Below, in pieces: positions 34,024-45,189 of a DNA stretch of 64,000 nucleotides (the stretch's first letter is position 1; the number at the start of each line of letters is the position of its first letter). The stretch is taken from positions 2,542,001 to 2,606,000 of the forward strand of contig JAAXNY010000004.1 of the NCBI GenBank assembly GCA_013420905.1, in the 5' to 3' direction. Position numbers and translations under genes: made by a program. The notes under the pieces were generated by a model. The model was not told the DNA's origin, searched no databases, and worked only from the letters and a program-made list of their open reading frames with translations. The DNA is from Collybia mongolica (lineage: Eukaryota; Basidiomycota; Agaricomycetes; Agaricales; Clitocybaceae).

Positions 34024-34438
34024 TGTAAGGGGAACTCCATTTCCGCCTTACTTCGCCGATCTAGCTTACTTCGCACTCACTCAATTACATTCACTACATC
34101 GCACGTTCATTACCTACGCCCACACGCACCCCCACTCTCTACTTTGCGCGCAGTTCGCTGCCGGACTTCGCACTTGTTCGGACTATCAAGGGCACGGTCA
34201 CGTGACCTTCGCTAGCCCAACGCGTGTCGTCGTACCGCACCGGGAACATGTATTTAATGTAGTACTAGGTATATAGCACACCCCCCCTGATGGAGGCTCC
34301 TCAGAGAATTCTCTTAGGATCCCCTCCACCAGGTGAGTAGTACATATGTCGTACAAGTGAATACATCTCTTAGGATCCCCTCCACCAGCCGGCCCGCTCT
34401 ACTAAGTTCGCGCGCACTCCGCCGGAGTTGCCCTTACA
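34024..34438 (+). repeat. Gypsy-1 3' LTR
   Basis: 415 bases; differs from the 5' LTR by four transitions at CpG sites and a 2-base gap (CAGCGTCGG against CAGCCGG). Confidence 0.95.
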
Positions 34439-34599
34439 GTAATGCTGGTGATCAGGAACTTTGGAATGAGGGATATGAATCAGAGGTATACTAGTTGATA
34501 GAGCATTCAAATTACAATACCTTAGATCTTATGGATGTTAAACCTTAACTGTACAAAATGAACAAAGTGTGTTTATTGATAACAGGGAAGAAATAATGA

Positions 34600-35110
34600 A
34601 TTCAAATTTAAGTGACATAAATGGCATGGAATTAATCCCCACAAAGGCTATTATTCTCACCTGTGATGGTATGAAATCCATCCCTACAAAGGCTATTATT
34701 TTCACCTATCATGGTATGAAATTCATCCCATAGCCTCAAAAATTTGCAGTAATGTTACCCCAAAAAACATTGCTATTCTCACCCATCAAGGTAGTAGATT
34801 AATCCCATATTGATAGGAATTACCTCCCACAATGGTTGTTTTTTCCACCTATGGTGAAATGAAATTCATCCCATAGCCTCGAGAATCAGGGGGTATGAAT
34901 ACGGACAAATTTCGCATGAAATTCATCCACTAAATTATACCTTAAGGGGGGGTTTTCCATCCATTTTTCCCCCCACAGGGGGTGTGTTTTCAAACATCTT
35001 CAAGATGAAATTCATTACATTTTAGGATTGTTAAGTGAATGAATTTCATATTTTTAATGTATTATTTCTATTATTTAAGAGTATGAAACACAGGGTTGAA
35101 TTTCATCTAT
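34600..35110. repeat. Right subterminal repeats of CACTA-A
   Basis: Many ATGAAATTCATCC-type words, including two near-identical blocks (GGCTATTATT followed by CACCT and GGTATGAAAT). Mirror copy at 46935-47440 in CACTA-B. Confidence 0.75.
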
Positions 35111-35126
35111 TCTCAGTTTCACAGTG

Positions 35127-35418
35127 TACAATTCCCCATCATCCTCTAGGCCCATCTCATATTGCAAGTTGAACCCATGTCCAGTGGAGCCATGTAGCAC
35201 CTGTGGTATTGTTTTCATTGATTCATCCTTTGTAGCTACAGCTTTGCACAAGGCATGGTTCTTATAAGTGATAGTGTCCTGATGAGGAAGGAACGGTTAC
35301 CTCTTACTGTGTTCTTTTTTGAGGATGTCAAAGGTGGTTTGGCCTTGCTGCTTTGCTTTGATGTCTTGGACACCATGGTTTTGGACACTGTGGTTTTGGA
35401 AGCTTTGATTTTTGCCAT
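35127..35418 (-). pseudogene. Gene Y of element 2, N-terminal part
   Basis: ATG at 35418 on the minus strand: MAKIKASKT and a Lys/Ser-rich start, then an intron beginning GTAAGAGG. The next exon reads VLHGSTGHGFNLQYEMGLED and DGELY, and stops at 35127 against CACTA-A. Joined across the inversion to 50022, it continues KTLY before GTAAGT, like LYTSIR|GTAAGT in element 1. Order relative to gene X and the Spt5-like gene is the same as in element 1. Confidence 0.75.
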
Positions 35419-35699
35419 ACTGGAAGGAAGAACAATGAGTTTTATTTTTAAAGACTTGATAGAGGTTAAGATCTGTCAGTGGGGCTTTTGACACAGGAAT
35501 GGACCACCAGCTGATTTTACTACCATAAGCACTGGAACTTTTCTTTCTGACCATGATCTTGTGACAGAAGGGTTCATGTAAGATAAGTTTACTAGCATAG
35601 AAATTAGACTGGGAAATTTGTGGAGCTAAGTGAAGGGATCTCACCACTCTAAATTTTGGACCCTCAACTGAGCATGGGTAAAGGCTCTTGTAGACTAGT

Positions 35700-35835
35700 G
35701 AAAATCATAATATATAAACCACAATACAAGTCAGGAAATTCAGAATACTATGAATACAAACCTCAAGTCCAGTTTTACTGTTACCTCTAAAATCCATCTT
35801 GCAATGCAAGTGATCATGGGGCAAGTGCAATGGAA
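35700..35835 (+). pseudogene. Gene X of element 2, part before the LINE
   Basis: Leads into NPSCNASDHGASAME, which lines up with SPCINEDGHNTIENVTEPE in element 1. It is cut at 35835 by the LINE; the rest follows at 44593. An in-frame TAA near 35795 marks decay or an upstream intron. Confidence 0.5.
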
Positions 35836-36586
35836 CCTCCGCCCTGGCACCATTTGGCGCTACCTCGGGTTCTTCTTTGACTGTCCCCTCACATTCAGAG
35901 AGCATGTCAAACGATACACAAACAAAGCCCTCACCTCTGTGAAGGCTATGCTCTCCCTCAGCAACTCTGTGCACGGGCTTAGGCCCAAGCACAAGTGAAT
36001 GCTATACCGAGCCTGTGTTCTCCCCATTGCTACATATGGGAGCAGGCTCTGGATGTATGAGGGGGCCCGCATGGCAGGCCCTCTCAATAACCTCCGGAAA
36101 ATGCAAAGGCATGCTTGCCTAAGACATCCCCAAACGGGGCTGGTGAGATCCTCGCAGGCATCCCCCCTATCCACCTTCATGTTAAGAAGTTGGTGGAAAG
36201 GAGTCATGTCCGCTCCCGTGTGCTTCAGGCCTTGCATGCCTTTCATCGTCTCATCGACGGGAACCACAAATTCTCTGTTGAGACCCTCAATGCCCACAAC
36301 CCAAGCCGTAGGCTTGGGAAACTCATATCACCTGTTGTAGAGGCCTGGGCTAACCTTGGCCTCTCTTCCCTGGATCTGGACCCCGTCCACCCACTCAACC
36401 AACTGGGCATGCGCCCCAGGGACCTGTTCCCTGATTGCATAGTCTATGATATTGTCACCCCCCCACCTAAGGGCAGTGATCACCGCAAGGATTTCATGAA
36501 AGACTGCATCACATCGCTGAAGAGCGCTGTCGATGAGGCCTCTCACTCCCCATGGAGCATCTGCATCATCACTGATGCATCCACTC
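35836..36586 (+). pseudogene. LINE RT C-terminal part and linker
   Basis: Reads WRYLGFFFDCPLTFREHVKR, LYRACVLPIATYGSRLW and LRKMQRHACL, typical of the region after the RT catalytic core in basidiomycete LINEs. A TGA after RPKHK and a frame change near 36115 interrupt it; the second frame continues to ITDAS, the first RNase H Asp, just before the Gypsy-2b insertion. Confidence 0.85.
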
Positions 36587-37061
36587 TGTTACGGCTGTTT
36601 AGGCCTTATCCTTTAGATCAATCTGGTTTGTCGTTCGTTTACTTGTAGACCGTTGACTTCGTAAGTCTAATGTCCAATGACTCCCTCAATAGGGCTAAAG
36701 TCAGATCATTGAATCAAAGATATACTACTCCCTTCGTAAGGCAAGTAGGATTGAGTTCGTGTCAAGAGATCAGAATAGATGAATAAGGTTGATTCAGCTA
36801 GGTCAAGCTAAAGAGCTAGCTAAGCTAAACTATCCATATATATATGTAAGAGTCTGATAAGCGTGGTTTACGCTATTTGTTATAGATAAAGGAATGAGTA
36901 AGCTAAGATGAGAATGAGTAAGCGTAATACAAAAGATGAATAAGCATGGGAAAGGAAATGCATATATGGGTCTTTGAAAGATAAGAGTCGATAAGTATCC
37001 GGTAATCAGTAGTATGTAAGAAAAGAAATGATAAGGGCACGTGAGTAGGGAATTTGTAACA
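36587..37061 (-). repeat. Gypsy-2b 3' LTR
   Basis: 475 bases (plus strand TGTTACGGC to TTTGTAACA). Confidence 0.93.
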
Positions 37062-37099
37062 TTACCCCCTCTCTATCCCTAAAGTGTCCCAGCTTTAGT

Positions 37100-38091
37100 A
37101 GTCAATTGGCTCCCCTGTCATGTTTGCAATGGCTTCCGGATAATCGAAAGGATTGTCAATCCCATCGTCTACCTCTTTGTGTTCGTCACCAGCTCTGATA
37201 ATACCCCACTGTTCTAGTCGTGGGTCTTTTGGGGCATTGGTCACAACAATGTCCTGGTGCTGGTTGAAAACATATTGGACAATATTGTTTTTCACAATTT
37301 ATTGATGAATGTCCAAAGTTGAGGCATTGAGAGCATAATACATTTTTGTAGATGAGTGCTCATTCTACTTGGGTGAGGTCGATGGGTTTTTCTTGACTTC
37401 CAACGTAATTGAGAGGGTTCATTGTGTATTTGATGGGTTTGGGTGCTTTCTTCTTTTTAATGACAGATTTAGTGGCTTTTTGACCTTTCAAATGTTTAAA
37501 TATTTCTTTGTTTGCAACCATGTCCGCTGGATCAGGAGTGGAATGTTGCGATGGTGAAGGGGATGGTTCGCAAAAAGGTGGGATTGGAAGGGGTTTGGGT
37601 TGATAAATAGGAGAATTCGGAGTCGAAGGTGTGGGTGTTCTGGGAGGAGATGTTTGTACTTCTTCATCAACTGTATCAACTCTTTCGGTTGATTCTGTGG
37701 GTGTTGAAGGCATGGATGTAGGTAGTCAAATTCCTTCTTGTAATAACAGAATTAGATCTTCTAGAATTCGAAATTCTTGCATGTCCATTAATTCTTCTGT
37801 AGTTTGATCTAGAGCCTGGCTGATATTTGCAGTTTGGTGATATAGCATGTCCCTGATTTCCAGGTATTTTTCAACCAGTTTGATGAGTTGATTGTGTGGT
37901 GGCTGATTGAATGCTTGAATCATTTGTTCGCGATGTTCTTCATGCATGAACCATGATAGGAACTTCTGGTGACATATGATCTTTGTTGTGATTTCAAGGC
38001 GTTCTTGAGATGCAATATTAATGATAGGGGTGTTAGGAGGGTTGGTGAGGGTGGTGGCAGTGGTGGTGTAGAAGTTGATAGGGGAAGACAT
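37100..38091 (-). pseudogene. Gypsy-2b ORF3
   Basis: Homologue of 61955-62968. Read down from ATG 38091: SQERLEITTKIICHQKFLSW, EEHREQMIQAF, LVEKYLEIRDMLYHQ; TGA after LLLQEGI near 37733 (CGA in Gypsy-2); a Pro/Ser-rich middle; DPADMVANKEIFKHL; then CLNFGHSSINC and CPICFQPAPGH knuckle-like motifs and an acidic tail DGIDNPFDYPEAIANM. Conserved blocks despite decay indicate the ORF was maintained while the family was active. Confidence 0.8.
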
Positions 38092-38149
38092 TGTTTGTTA
38101 AGGATCTGGAATTTGTTGAGAGCGATAGTAGATGGTAGTTGGTTAGAGG

Positions 38150-41100
38150 CGATGTAGCTTCTGATAGGATTGAAGTATCATTTGAGCTCTTTTTAAGTGG
38201 TCTTCTGGTTCCCATGTGTTGTGTGCAGATGAGTAATCTTTCCATTTCACAAGGTATTGGAAGCCTCGGCCTCGTTGTCGGTGATTGATAATCCCTTCTA
38301 CTTTGTACTCTTCTTCCATTGTGATGGAAGTTTCAGTTTGTACGTTACTGGTCTGCAGACTTCTTGGATTTTGAAGGGTCCTTCTCATTTTGGTGCTAGT
38401 TTCCTTGAAGGATAAGGAATTTGAAGGTTTGTTCCTTCTAACCAAACGTGTTCTCCTTGTTTGAATGGAGTGAAACCTTGTGTTGTCCTTTCTGCAACTT
38501 TTCTTCTTGCCAAGTTGTGTGCTGCCATAGCTTCTTCTCTTGCTCTGTTAAGTTCGATCATCCATTGCTCCACACTTGGAACGTTTGTCTTCTGGAATAC
38601 TGATGGAATTGCTTGTGGTTCATATCCCATCATAAGAAAGAATGGGGATCTTTTTGTTGTGGAGTGTGTTCTTTGATTATGCGCGAATTCTGCAATTGGG
38701 TTAAGATCCTTCCATATTGCTGGGTTGTTCTGGCAGAACATTCGGAAATAGATTTTGAGCTCTTGATTTAATTGTTCTGTTTCTCCATCTGTTTGTGGGT
38801 GATACGCCGTGCTCATTACAAGCTTAATTCCAAGGAGTTTTCCTAGTTCTTTGAAGACTTTTGCTGTGAATTGAGGGCCTCGATCAGATAAGAAGGTGTC
38901 GGGTAATCCAAATCTTTTATAAACATGTTCCAGGTAAAGGTTCGCTGTTCCTAGAGCATCAATCGTTTTAGTGCAAGGGATAGAAATTACCCCCTTCGTA
39001 AGGCCATGATCTACCACAACCATGAGACTGTCTTTTCCATTGTTTTCTGGGAGGTCTGTGACAAAATTGGCTGTGACAAATGAGAAAGGGTGTGGTTCTC
39101 CATTTGTTGCAATCAATATTAACCCTGATCTTGTTGGGTGTGTGTTGACTTTCATTTGTTGGCATGTGGCGCAGCCATCAACATAATTCTTTATGAATAC
39201 TCCCATTCCTGGCCACCAGTATTCTCAACTGATTAACTCTTGTGTTTTGTATTGGCCTGGGTGTCCTCCTGGTTTTGTGTCATGATATCTTTGCACTATT
39301 TCTTGTCGCAGCTTTGCGTCTGGTCCTACATAACATCTGTTCTTGAAAAACAGAAGTCCGTCTTTGAATTTCCAATCAGACAAGTTTGATTTGATCAGTA
39401 GTGTTCCTGTCTCTTTTAATGCTTCAATTGATTTTGCAAACATATCATCTTCTTCAACTGATTTCTTTAGGTCTTCTTGTAAACCTATATCAATCATTTT
39501 GATGAAAATGTCATCTGGTAGAAGGATCCGGTCTTCGTTGTCTGTGTCTTCTGTACTGACATAGTCTGATCTTCTTGATAAAGCATCAGATTGTATCATT
39601 CGTGTTCCGGGTGTGTGTACGAGTTTCAGATCAAATTGTGACAGGAACAAGCTCCATCCTGCTTGTTGTCGATTCAATTTTTGTGCCGTTCAGAAGTACG
39701 TCAGGTTCTTGTGCTCTGACAGAATTACTGTGGGAAATTGTGATCCTTCAAGGTAATGTCTCCATGTTTTCAAGGCTCGAATGATGCCTAATAGTTCTCT
39801 GTCGTAAATTTCGTAGTTTCTTTCTGTTTCTGTAAATGAATGTGAAATGTATCCGCATGGATGCCATTCTCCGTTGTCATTTTGTTGTCGTAGTACTGTG
39901 CCTGTGGCCCATTTCGAAGCATCTGATTCAATGTGAAATGGTTTGTTCTTGTCTGGCATCATGAGGACAGGTGATTTCAAAAATTTCTGTTTCAATCTGT
40001 CAAATGCTTCCTGACATTCTTGAGTCCATTTCCATTCAATGTCTTTTCTTGTCAGATTTGTTAATGGTCTGCTAAGTTCAGCATAGTGTCCAATGAACTT
40101 TCAGTAGAAGTTTGCAAATCCGAGGAATGATTGGACTTGTTTCACTGTTGTCGGGGCTGGCCAATCTGCAATTCCTGCTAACTTTGTTGGTTCTATACCT
40201 ATTTCATTTTCTCTGATAACTAATCCGAGGTATTCAAGTTCTGTGGCTTCAAATACGCATTTGTCTAGATTTAGGTATAGATCGTTTTCCTTTAATTTAT
40301 CCAAGACTTTTGTGGTCTTTTGTCGTAGATCATTGATGTTGTCAGAGGAAATTAGAATGTCATCCATGTAGATCAGGATCCATCCTTCGTCAATTTCTAT
40401 TGCATAGATATTGTTCATCATGTTCTGGAATGTCGCCGGTGAATTGCATAAGCCGAAAAACATAACAAGAGGTTCAAATAATCCTCTGTTAGTTTTGAAT
40501 GCTGCTTTCCATTCATTGCCTTCTTTGATCTGGACATTGTTATATCCCCATTGTAAATCCAGTTTTGTGAAATATTTGGCCCCTTTCAGTTTGTCAAGAA
40601 GTTCCCCTACAAGTGGTAAAGGGTATGCATTCTTTACTGTTCCTTCATTTAATCTTCTGTAGTCTTGAGTTGGTCGAAGTTTCGCTGAGTCTTTCTTTGA
40701 TACAAAGAAAAAAGGTGATGCTTGTGGAGATTTTGATGGTCGGATATATCCTTTCCATAGATTTTTGTCAATAAATTCATCTAATTTTCCTTGTTCCACT
40801 GGACTAATGGGGTAGATCTTACAGTCTTTCAGAATGAAGTCTGGTTTTAGATCTATTGCATGGTCCCATGATCGTTGTATTGACATTCTTTCCGAATTTG
40901 TTTTGTCAAATAGTGACGCGTATTTCTGGTAAAATTCTGGTAGTGTCTTCTTCGGCTTTTGATCTTCAATTTCTGCCTTGTGTTCCAGTTCTTGTGATAT
41001 CAATGTTTTTGCATTTATCCAGATGGATTCTTCTTCATCGTCTTCTGGATGGATGTATGTCCTAAGTAAGTTGACTTCATGTTCATCATCTTTTTTGTTG

Positions 41101-41735
41101 ATTCCTAAAAGAATTGGTTGCCAATCTTCAAGGGGTTGATTCCTTGGGATTTCTTCTAGATATTCTTCCTGTATTTCTGTTACCATTGCCTTGGGGTATT
41201 GCCGTTTTTGCTTCATCTGTTGGATTTCTAAATTCTTTTGGATTGCTTCCGATAGAACTCCTTTCTTGATGCTTGGTCCAAAGTCGAGTGTTCCTTTCTC
41301 CCAATCAATTTTGGGGTTGTGCCGTTTTAACCATGGTAGTCCGAGGATAATGTTTTCTTTTCCAAGTCCACTAACTAATAGTCGGATTCTGATTTCTTCA
41401 TCTCCAATTCAAATCTTGGTCCATACACAGTCTGTGATGTTCCCTGATTTGTTCTTTGTCCAATCTACGTTTTTGACTGAAATTGATTTTCTCAACGGAG
41501 TTGTCTTTATTTTGTTTTCTTCGACAAATGTTTTGTCAATAAAGATTCCTCCAGCTCCACAATCAATGAGTCCAATTGCTGGGATTTTGACATTTTTCTG
41601 TTCTTCAATCACTGTAATTGAAATAGATAATGATTGTTGATTCATCTCTCCTAGAATTACAGGTGACAGTGTAACAGAATAGTTTTCAGCAGGTACTGAT
41701 GTCAATTCAGTCCACCTCTTTAAAAACCCTCATCT
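38150..41735 (-). pseudogene. Gypsy-2b pol
   Basis: Read downward: protease GLIDCGAGGIFIDKTFVEEN near 41570, RT with KLDLQWGYNN and YMDDILISS, RNase H, integrase (CATCQQMKVNTHPT, SDRGPQFTAKVFKE, TDGETEQLNQE) and chromodomain (FQYLVKWKDYSSAHNTWEPE). TGA stops at about 41407 (TKI), 40109 (ANFY), 39691 (LTYF), 39226 (ELIS) and 38384 (LAPK). About 100 bases are missing before the chromodomain. Confidence 0.92.
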
Positions 41736-42905
41736 TCCATATTCTTTAAGGCGATCTCCTTTTTGTCTTCATCTAATTCTGCCATAAGAGATCTGATTTT
41801 CATGTAAGCATCTTTGCCTTTCATTGGTAATTTTGGTTCTTCCTTTCGTGGAGTTTGAGGAATTGAACCTCCTGCTTTGTGATCGGATGCTCGATGTCCA
41901 AATTTATGGCATTCGAAGCATAGTCCTCGTTTCATATGTTTGTCTCTTTCTTGAATGGTCAATCGATCTATATCCATTGCATTTGGATCTTTGTTTGGAA
42001 CATATTTGGGGTTGTTTCATTGGAAATTATATTTTTTTCCATTGTTTCCTCCTGTTGGTTTTCTTGTGTTTCCTTTAATTTGTGCTACAATTGATTTTGC
42101 ATGTCTGTACTGAGTGTTGAATATAGATGCCTTCTGATACCAACCCTTGATGGTGGTCAGTGGGTTATCCATCGTCAAGATTTTCTGCATCAAGGAAGGG
42201 GGTATTCCTTCCATGAAGTACTCAACAAGTGCTTCGCTTTCGGTGATCTGACTCTCTGATGTGGCTGATTTAAATTCTGCAATGTAATCATCTGCTGTCA
42301 TGTTTCCTGTCATGCATAGCGTTTTCAGGGTTTGTCTGGCATCTCCTGCTTCATCTGGTGTGGAGAATGCTTCTTCAACTGTTGCTATGAAATCTGTAAA
42401 GGTTCCTGGGTGGGTACTATTTTCTCCATACCAGGACTTCTTCCATGGTCCCACTGTTCCTCCTTTCATATATGAGAGCATGTAAAGGATCTTCTTCCAT
42501 TCCATGTTGTAAATTCTATCATTTGCTTGCAAGTACATTTTGCAGTTGAGGACGAAGTCCTTTGTCATTCTTCAGTTTCCATCAAAGATGTTTGGTGAAC
42601 TAAGTTTGATTTTGGTGGGTTTTTGTTCATCTGCCATTTCTACGTCTGAGTCGGGTGGTATCGGGGAGTCTGGTGATTCGGGTTTCAGTGGTTTCTCTGG
42701 TTCCTTTCCTTTGGAACTTTCTGCCTTTGGTTTCAGCGTGGTGGGTGTTTCTACTGTTTGTGTGACTACTGAGAGTCTTGGTTGTTCTTCTGCATCTTGG
42801 AAGTCTTCGTTGCTAAAGGCACTTTGCCTACTGCTGCTTCTACTGTTTTTGCTGCTGCTTGCAGGCTTTAATCCATATCGTGGTGCTGTTGCATCTGAAC
42901 CTTAA
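41724..42905 (-). pseudogene. Gypsy-2b gag
   Basis: Read downward from about 42905: NEDFQDAEEQPRLSVV, FDGN then TGA at 42572-42574 (CGA in Gypsy-2), MTKDFVLNCKMYLQ, FMEGIPPSLMQKILTMDNPL, a TGA near 42016 (NFQ stop NNPK), then [13 protein letters not shown] and the knuckle [14 protein letters not shown]. The last codons MEDEGF are encoded over GGGTTTT. MDIDR here directly shows that the Gypsy-2 stop at 57977 was CGA. Confidence 0.92.
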
Positions 42906-42936
42906 TAGGTTGACGATTCTGATCAGCTTGACCTTT

Positions 42937-43411
42937 TGTTATGGCTGTTTAGGCCTTATCCTTTAGATCAATCTGGTTTGTCGTTCGTTTACTTGTAGAC
43001 CGTTGACTTTGTAAGTCTAACATCCAATGACCCCCTCAATAGGGCTAAAGTCAGATTGTTGAATCAAAGATACACTACTCCCTTTGTAAGGCAAGTAGGA
43101 TTGAGTTCACGTCAAGAGATCAGAATAGATGAATAAGGTTGATTCAGCTAGGTCAAGCTAAAGAGCTAGCTAAGCTAAACTATCCATATATATATGTAAG
43201 AGTCTGATAAGCGTGGTTTACGCTATTTGTTATAGATAAAGGAATGAGTAAGCTAAGATGAGAATGAGTAAGCGTAATACAAAAGATGAATAAGCATGGG
43301 AAAGGAAATGCATATATGGGTCTTTGAAAGATAAGAGTAGATAAGTATCCGGTAATCAGTAGTATGTAAGAAAAGAAATGATAAGGGCACGTGAGTAGGG
43401 AATTTGTAACA
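42937..43411 (-). repeat. Gypsy-2b 5' LTR
   Basis: 475 bases. Its inner neighbour on the minus strand is AAAAGGTCAAGCTGATC, the same primer site as Gypsy-2. Compared with the 3' LTR it has lost three CpG sites by C to T. Confidence 0.93.
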
Positions 43412-43416
43412 CACTC

Positions 43417-44246
43417 CCCCTCCTCCCATGCAATCAGTTGCGGTCTACCATGTATGGCACGCCAGGGACCTATATGAGGACTGGTACGCTACCAGCCTCT
43501 CTACGTCTGATGACACCGAGCTGCGAGCAATTGTGGAAGGCGTCCGACAGGCAGCTGACATTGGACTAGAAGACGTTCATGATGTCCACATCTTCTCTGA
43601 CTCCACCAACGCCCTTAGGCGTTCCCTCAATGCGTCTCACCACTCAGGTCAAGCGTCCGCCCTCAGAGTGTGTGAGGTGCTGCTGCCTTGGCTGCAGCTC
43701 TGCGCCATCCACAAGATACACCTCCACCACATTACAAATGGAGTGGAGATTGAAGACCACCAACTGGCACACATCAGTGCCGTCTTGACTCGCGTTGAGG
43801 CAGGTGGAGCACCAGTTATATCTGCTGACTTCGCACGACGCGAAGCAGTCACACGCATGCTTGATGGCTGGAAGTCTCTCTTCCAATCCAAGAAGTACAT
43901 TGGCTCCAATTTCCTGATGCTCTATGCGAAAAAGGACACCCTGCTCACCCCGACCCATGTAAACAATGGGCCATGGATGCGCAAGACTGGTCACAGCCAT
44001 GCTTTGACCACTCGTGTGGTGCGATGCATCACCAGACACGCCCCAATTGGGGTGTTCCAATCACAATTCTTCAAGGAAGAATCTGTCTCCTGTAGGTGCG
44101 GTGCTCCCCTGGAAACTGTACAACACATCCTATATGACTGTCCACGACATGGACGGGAAGACAAGCCCAGCCATCAGCTGCGCTATGTGTGGCTGGTTGA
44201 CTTCCTCTCGGAGAACAAAAGCGCATTCGCGTTTGACGTTCCCTAG
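43417..44246 (+). pseudogene. LINE RNase H domain and C-terminal zinc motif
   Basis: Continuation of the LINE after Gypsy-2b. RNase H: DDTELRAIVEGVRQA (Glu) and IFSDSTNALRRSL (Asp). C-terminal part TRHAPIGVFQSQFF and CRCGAPLETVQHILYDCPRH, a CCHC motif usual in fungal LINE ORF2 ends; TAG at 44244-44246. This stretch is open, so the break is the Gypsy insertion and the earlier stop. Confidence 0.88.
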
Positions 44247-44594
44247 TCCTAAACAGGCTAGGGGCGGTACTCAGTGTTCTAAGTGACAGCTATAGGGTGC
44301 TCCCTGCCCAAACATGCAAACCTGGATAATCGGTGGACTCAAAGCCACCACCCACTGCAGGGCACCGCAGTGGGGGCCTACCCCCTGGCGTAGATTGGCC
44401 CTTCTGGCCTGTGTACAACAAGCTCTGGCTCCATTCGCTAGCTTGACCTCAGTCGGGCAAGCATCCCAGCTCTGCAGCGCTTTGTCCTCTGCCCCCCCTC
44501 CCCATTCCCCCAATTACTACTTGTAGTGACCAGCACATGTATTAGGTACAGTTGGTATATAAAATGTCAAACAAAAAAAAAAAAAAAAAAAAAA
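44247..44594 (+). other. LINE 3' untranslated region and poly-A tail
   Basis: About 325 bases without a gene, then a run of about 22 A (44573-44594) directly followed by the target duplication. Confidence 0.85.
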
Positions 44595-45133
44595 GTGCAA
44601 TGGAATCTGAAACAGAGTCTGACCAAGAAAGCACCAACAATTTCCTGGAACCTTGTTCACCAGAGAATCAACTCAGTTTACTAGAGAATAGGCTTTGGGT
44701 AACTTGCCATTCTGATGTCTCAAATCAGAGAGCAGATGTGACTGGGGAAACAGGTGAGTGTCAGTTTGAATTGGAGTTCATGCTGAAGCTGACATTGCAT
44801 ATAGAAAGTGGTAACCTGGTCCTTGACAATAGCAAGGTGGATGTAGAAGTTAGCATTATCCATCCAGCTGGAGAAAAGGTATGTGGTAATACTTACAAGA
44901 TGTGTTAAAGATTGTACTCCTCATTGTGTGTTCATAGCTAGAAGAATATTACAATCCACATCCACATTCAAGGTGTCCACCTGATAACATTCAACTTCAA
45001 TTTTCAACAAGAAGAAACAGGGCAGGGAACAAAGTGTGTGCATGAGTCAGACAAAGGGGATAGACAGGGGGGAAATGTCAGAGATTGTAGGAAAATGATG
45101 ATGAATATATTTATATGTACATTAAGATTATAG
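44593..45133 (+). pseudogene. Gene X of element 2, part after the LINE
   Basis: ESETESDQES, PENQLSLLENRLW and VDVEVSIIHPAGEK, then an intron 44879-44944 (GTATGT to AAG at the element 1 position). The next exon reads NITIHIHIQGVHLITFNFNF and runs to TAG 45131-45133. Unknown function; acidic N-terminal half, alternating hydrophobic residues in the C-terminal half suggesting beta strands. Broken only by the LINE as far as can be seen after 44593. Confidence 0.65.
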
Positions 45134-45189
45134 GACATCTAAAGTATTCAGTATTACACTAAATGCACATTAGTACCTATTACTTACAT

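Larger units (their letters stand above)
28354..34438 (+). mobile_element. Gypsy-1, chromovirus with both LTRs
   Basis: Ty3/Gypsy element of 6085 bases flanked by GTAAT (28349-28353 and 34439-34443). Order: LTR, self-complementary primer site, gag, shift signal, pol (protease, RT, RNase H, integrase, chromodomain), purine tract, LTR. LTRs differ by four CpG transitions and a 2-base gap, so insertion is fairly recent. Pol has an in-frame stop and two catalytic Asp to Asn changes, so this copy cannot move by itself. Confidence 0.97.
25940..35126 (+). mobile_element. CACTA-A: CACTA/EnSpm-type element, with Gypsy-1 inside
   Basis: Ends CACTGTG (25940-25946) and CACAGTG (35120-35126). Net length is about 3097 bases after removing Gypsy-1 and its duplicated GTAAT. 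Subterminal GGATGAA/TTCATCC repeats lie at both ends (25975-26345 and 34600-35110). The 3-base target duplications seen after undoing the inversion (TTG, GTA) and the CACTG ends are typical of the CACTA superfamily. No transposase; instead it holds low-complexity DNA, a tRNA-like stretch and exon fragments of the Spt5-like gene and gene Y, as expected of an internal-deletion derivative. Confidence 0.85.
36587..43411 (-). mobile_element. Gypsy-2b, minus-strand chromovirus with both LTRs
   Basis: 6825 bases flanked by CACTC (36582-36586 and 43412-43416). Same family as Gypsy-2 at 56537. Read downward: 5' LTR, primer site, gag, shift site, pol, ORF3, 3' LTR. At least six TGA stops stand where Gypsy-2 has CGA, plus a deletion between integrase and chromodomain. 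Dead copy, but valuable for comparison. Confidence 0.95.
35836..44592 (+). mobile_element. 5'-truncated Tad1-like LINE in gene X, itself split by Gypsy-2b
   Basis: Non-LTR element flanked by AAGTGCAATGGAA (35823-35835 and 44593-44605; the leading As merge with the tail) and ending in a run of about 22 A. The left end is inside the RT coding region, so it is 5' truncated. Gypsy-2b with its CACTC duplication occupies 36587-43416. Confidence 0.88.
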
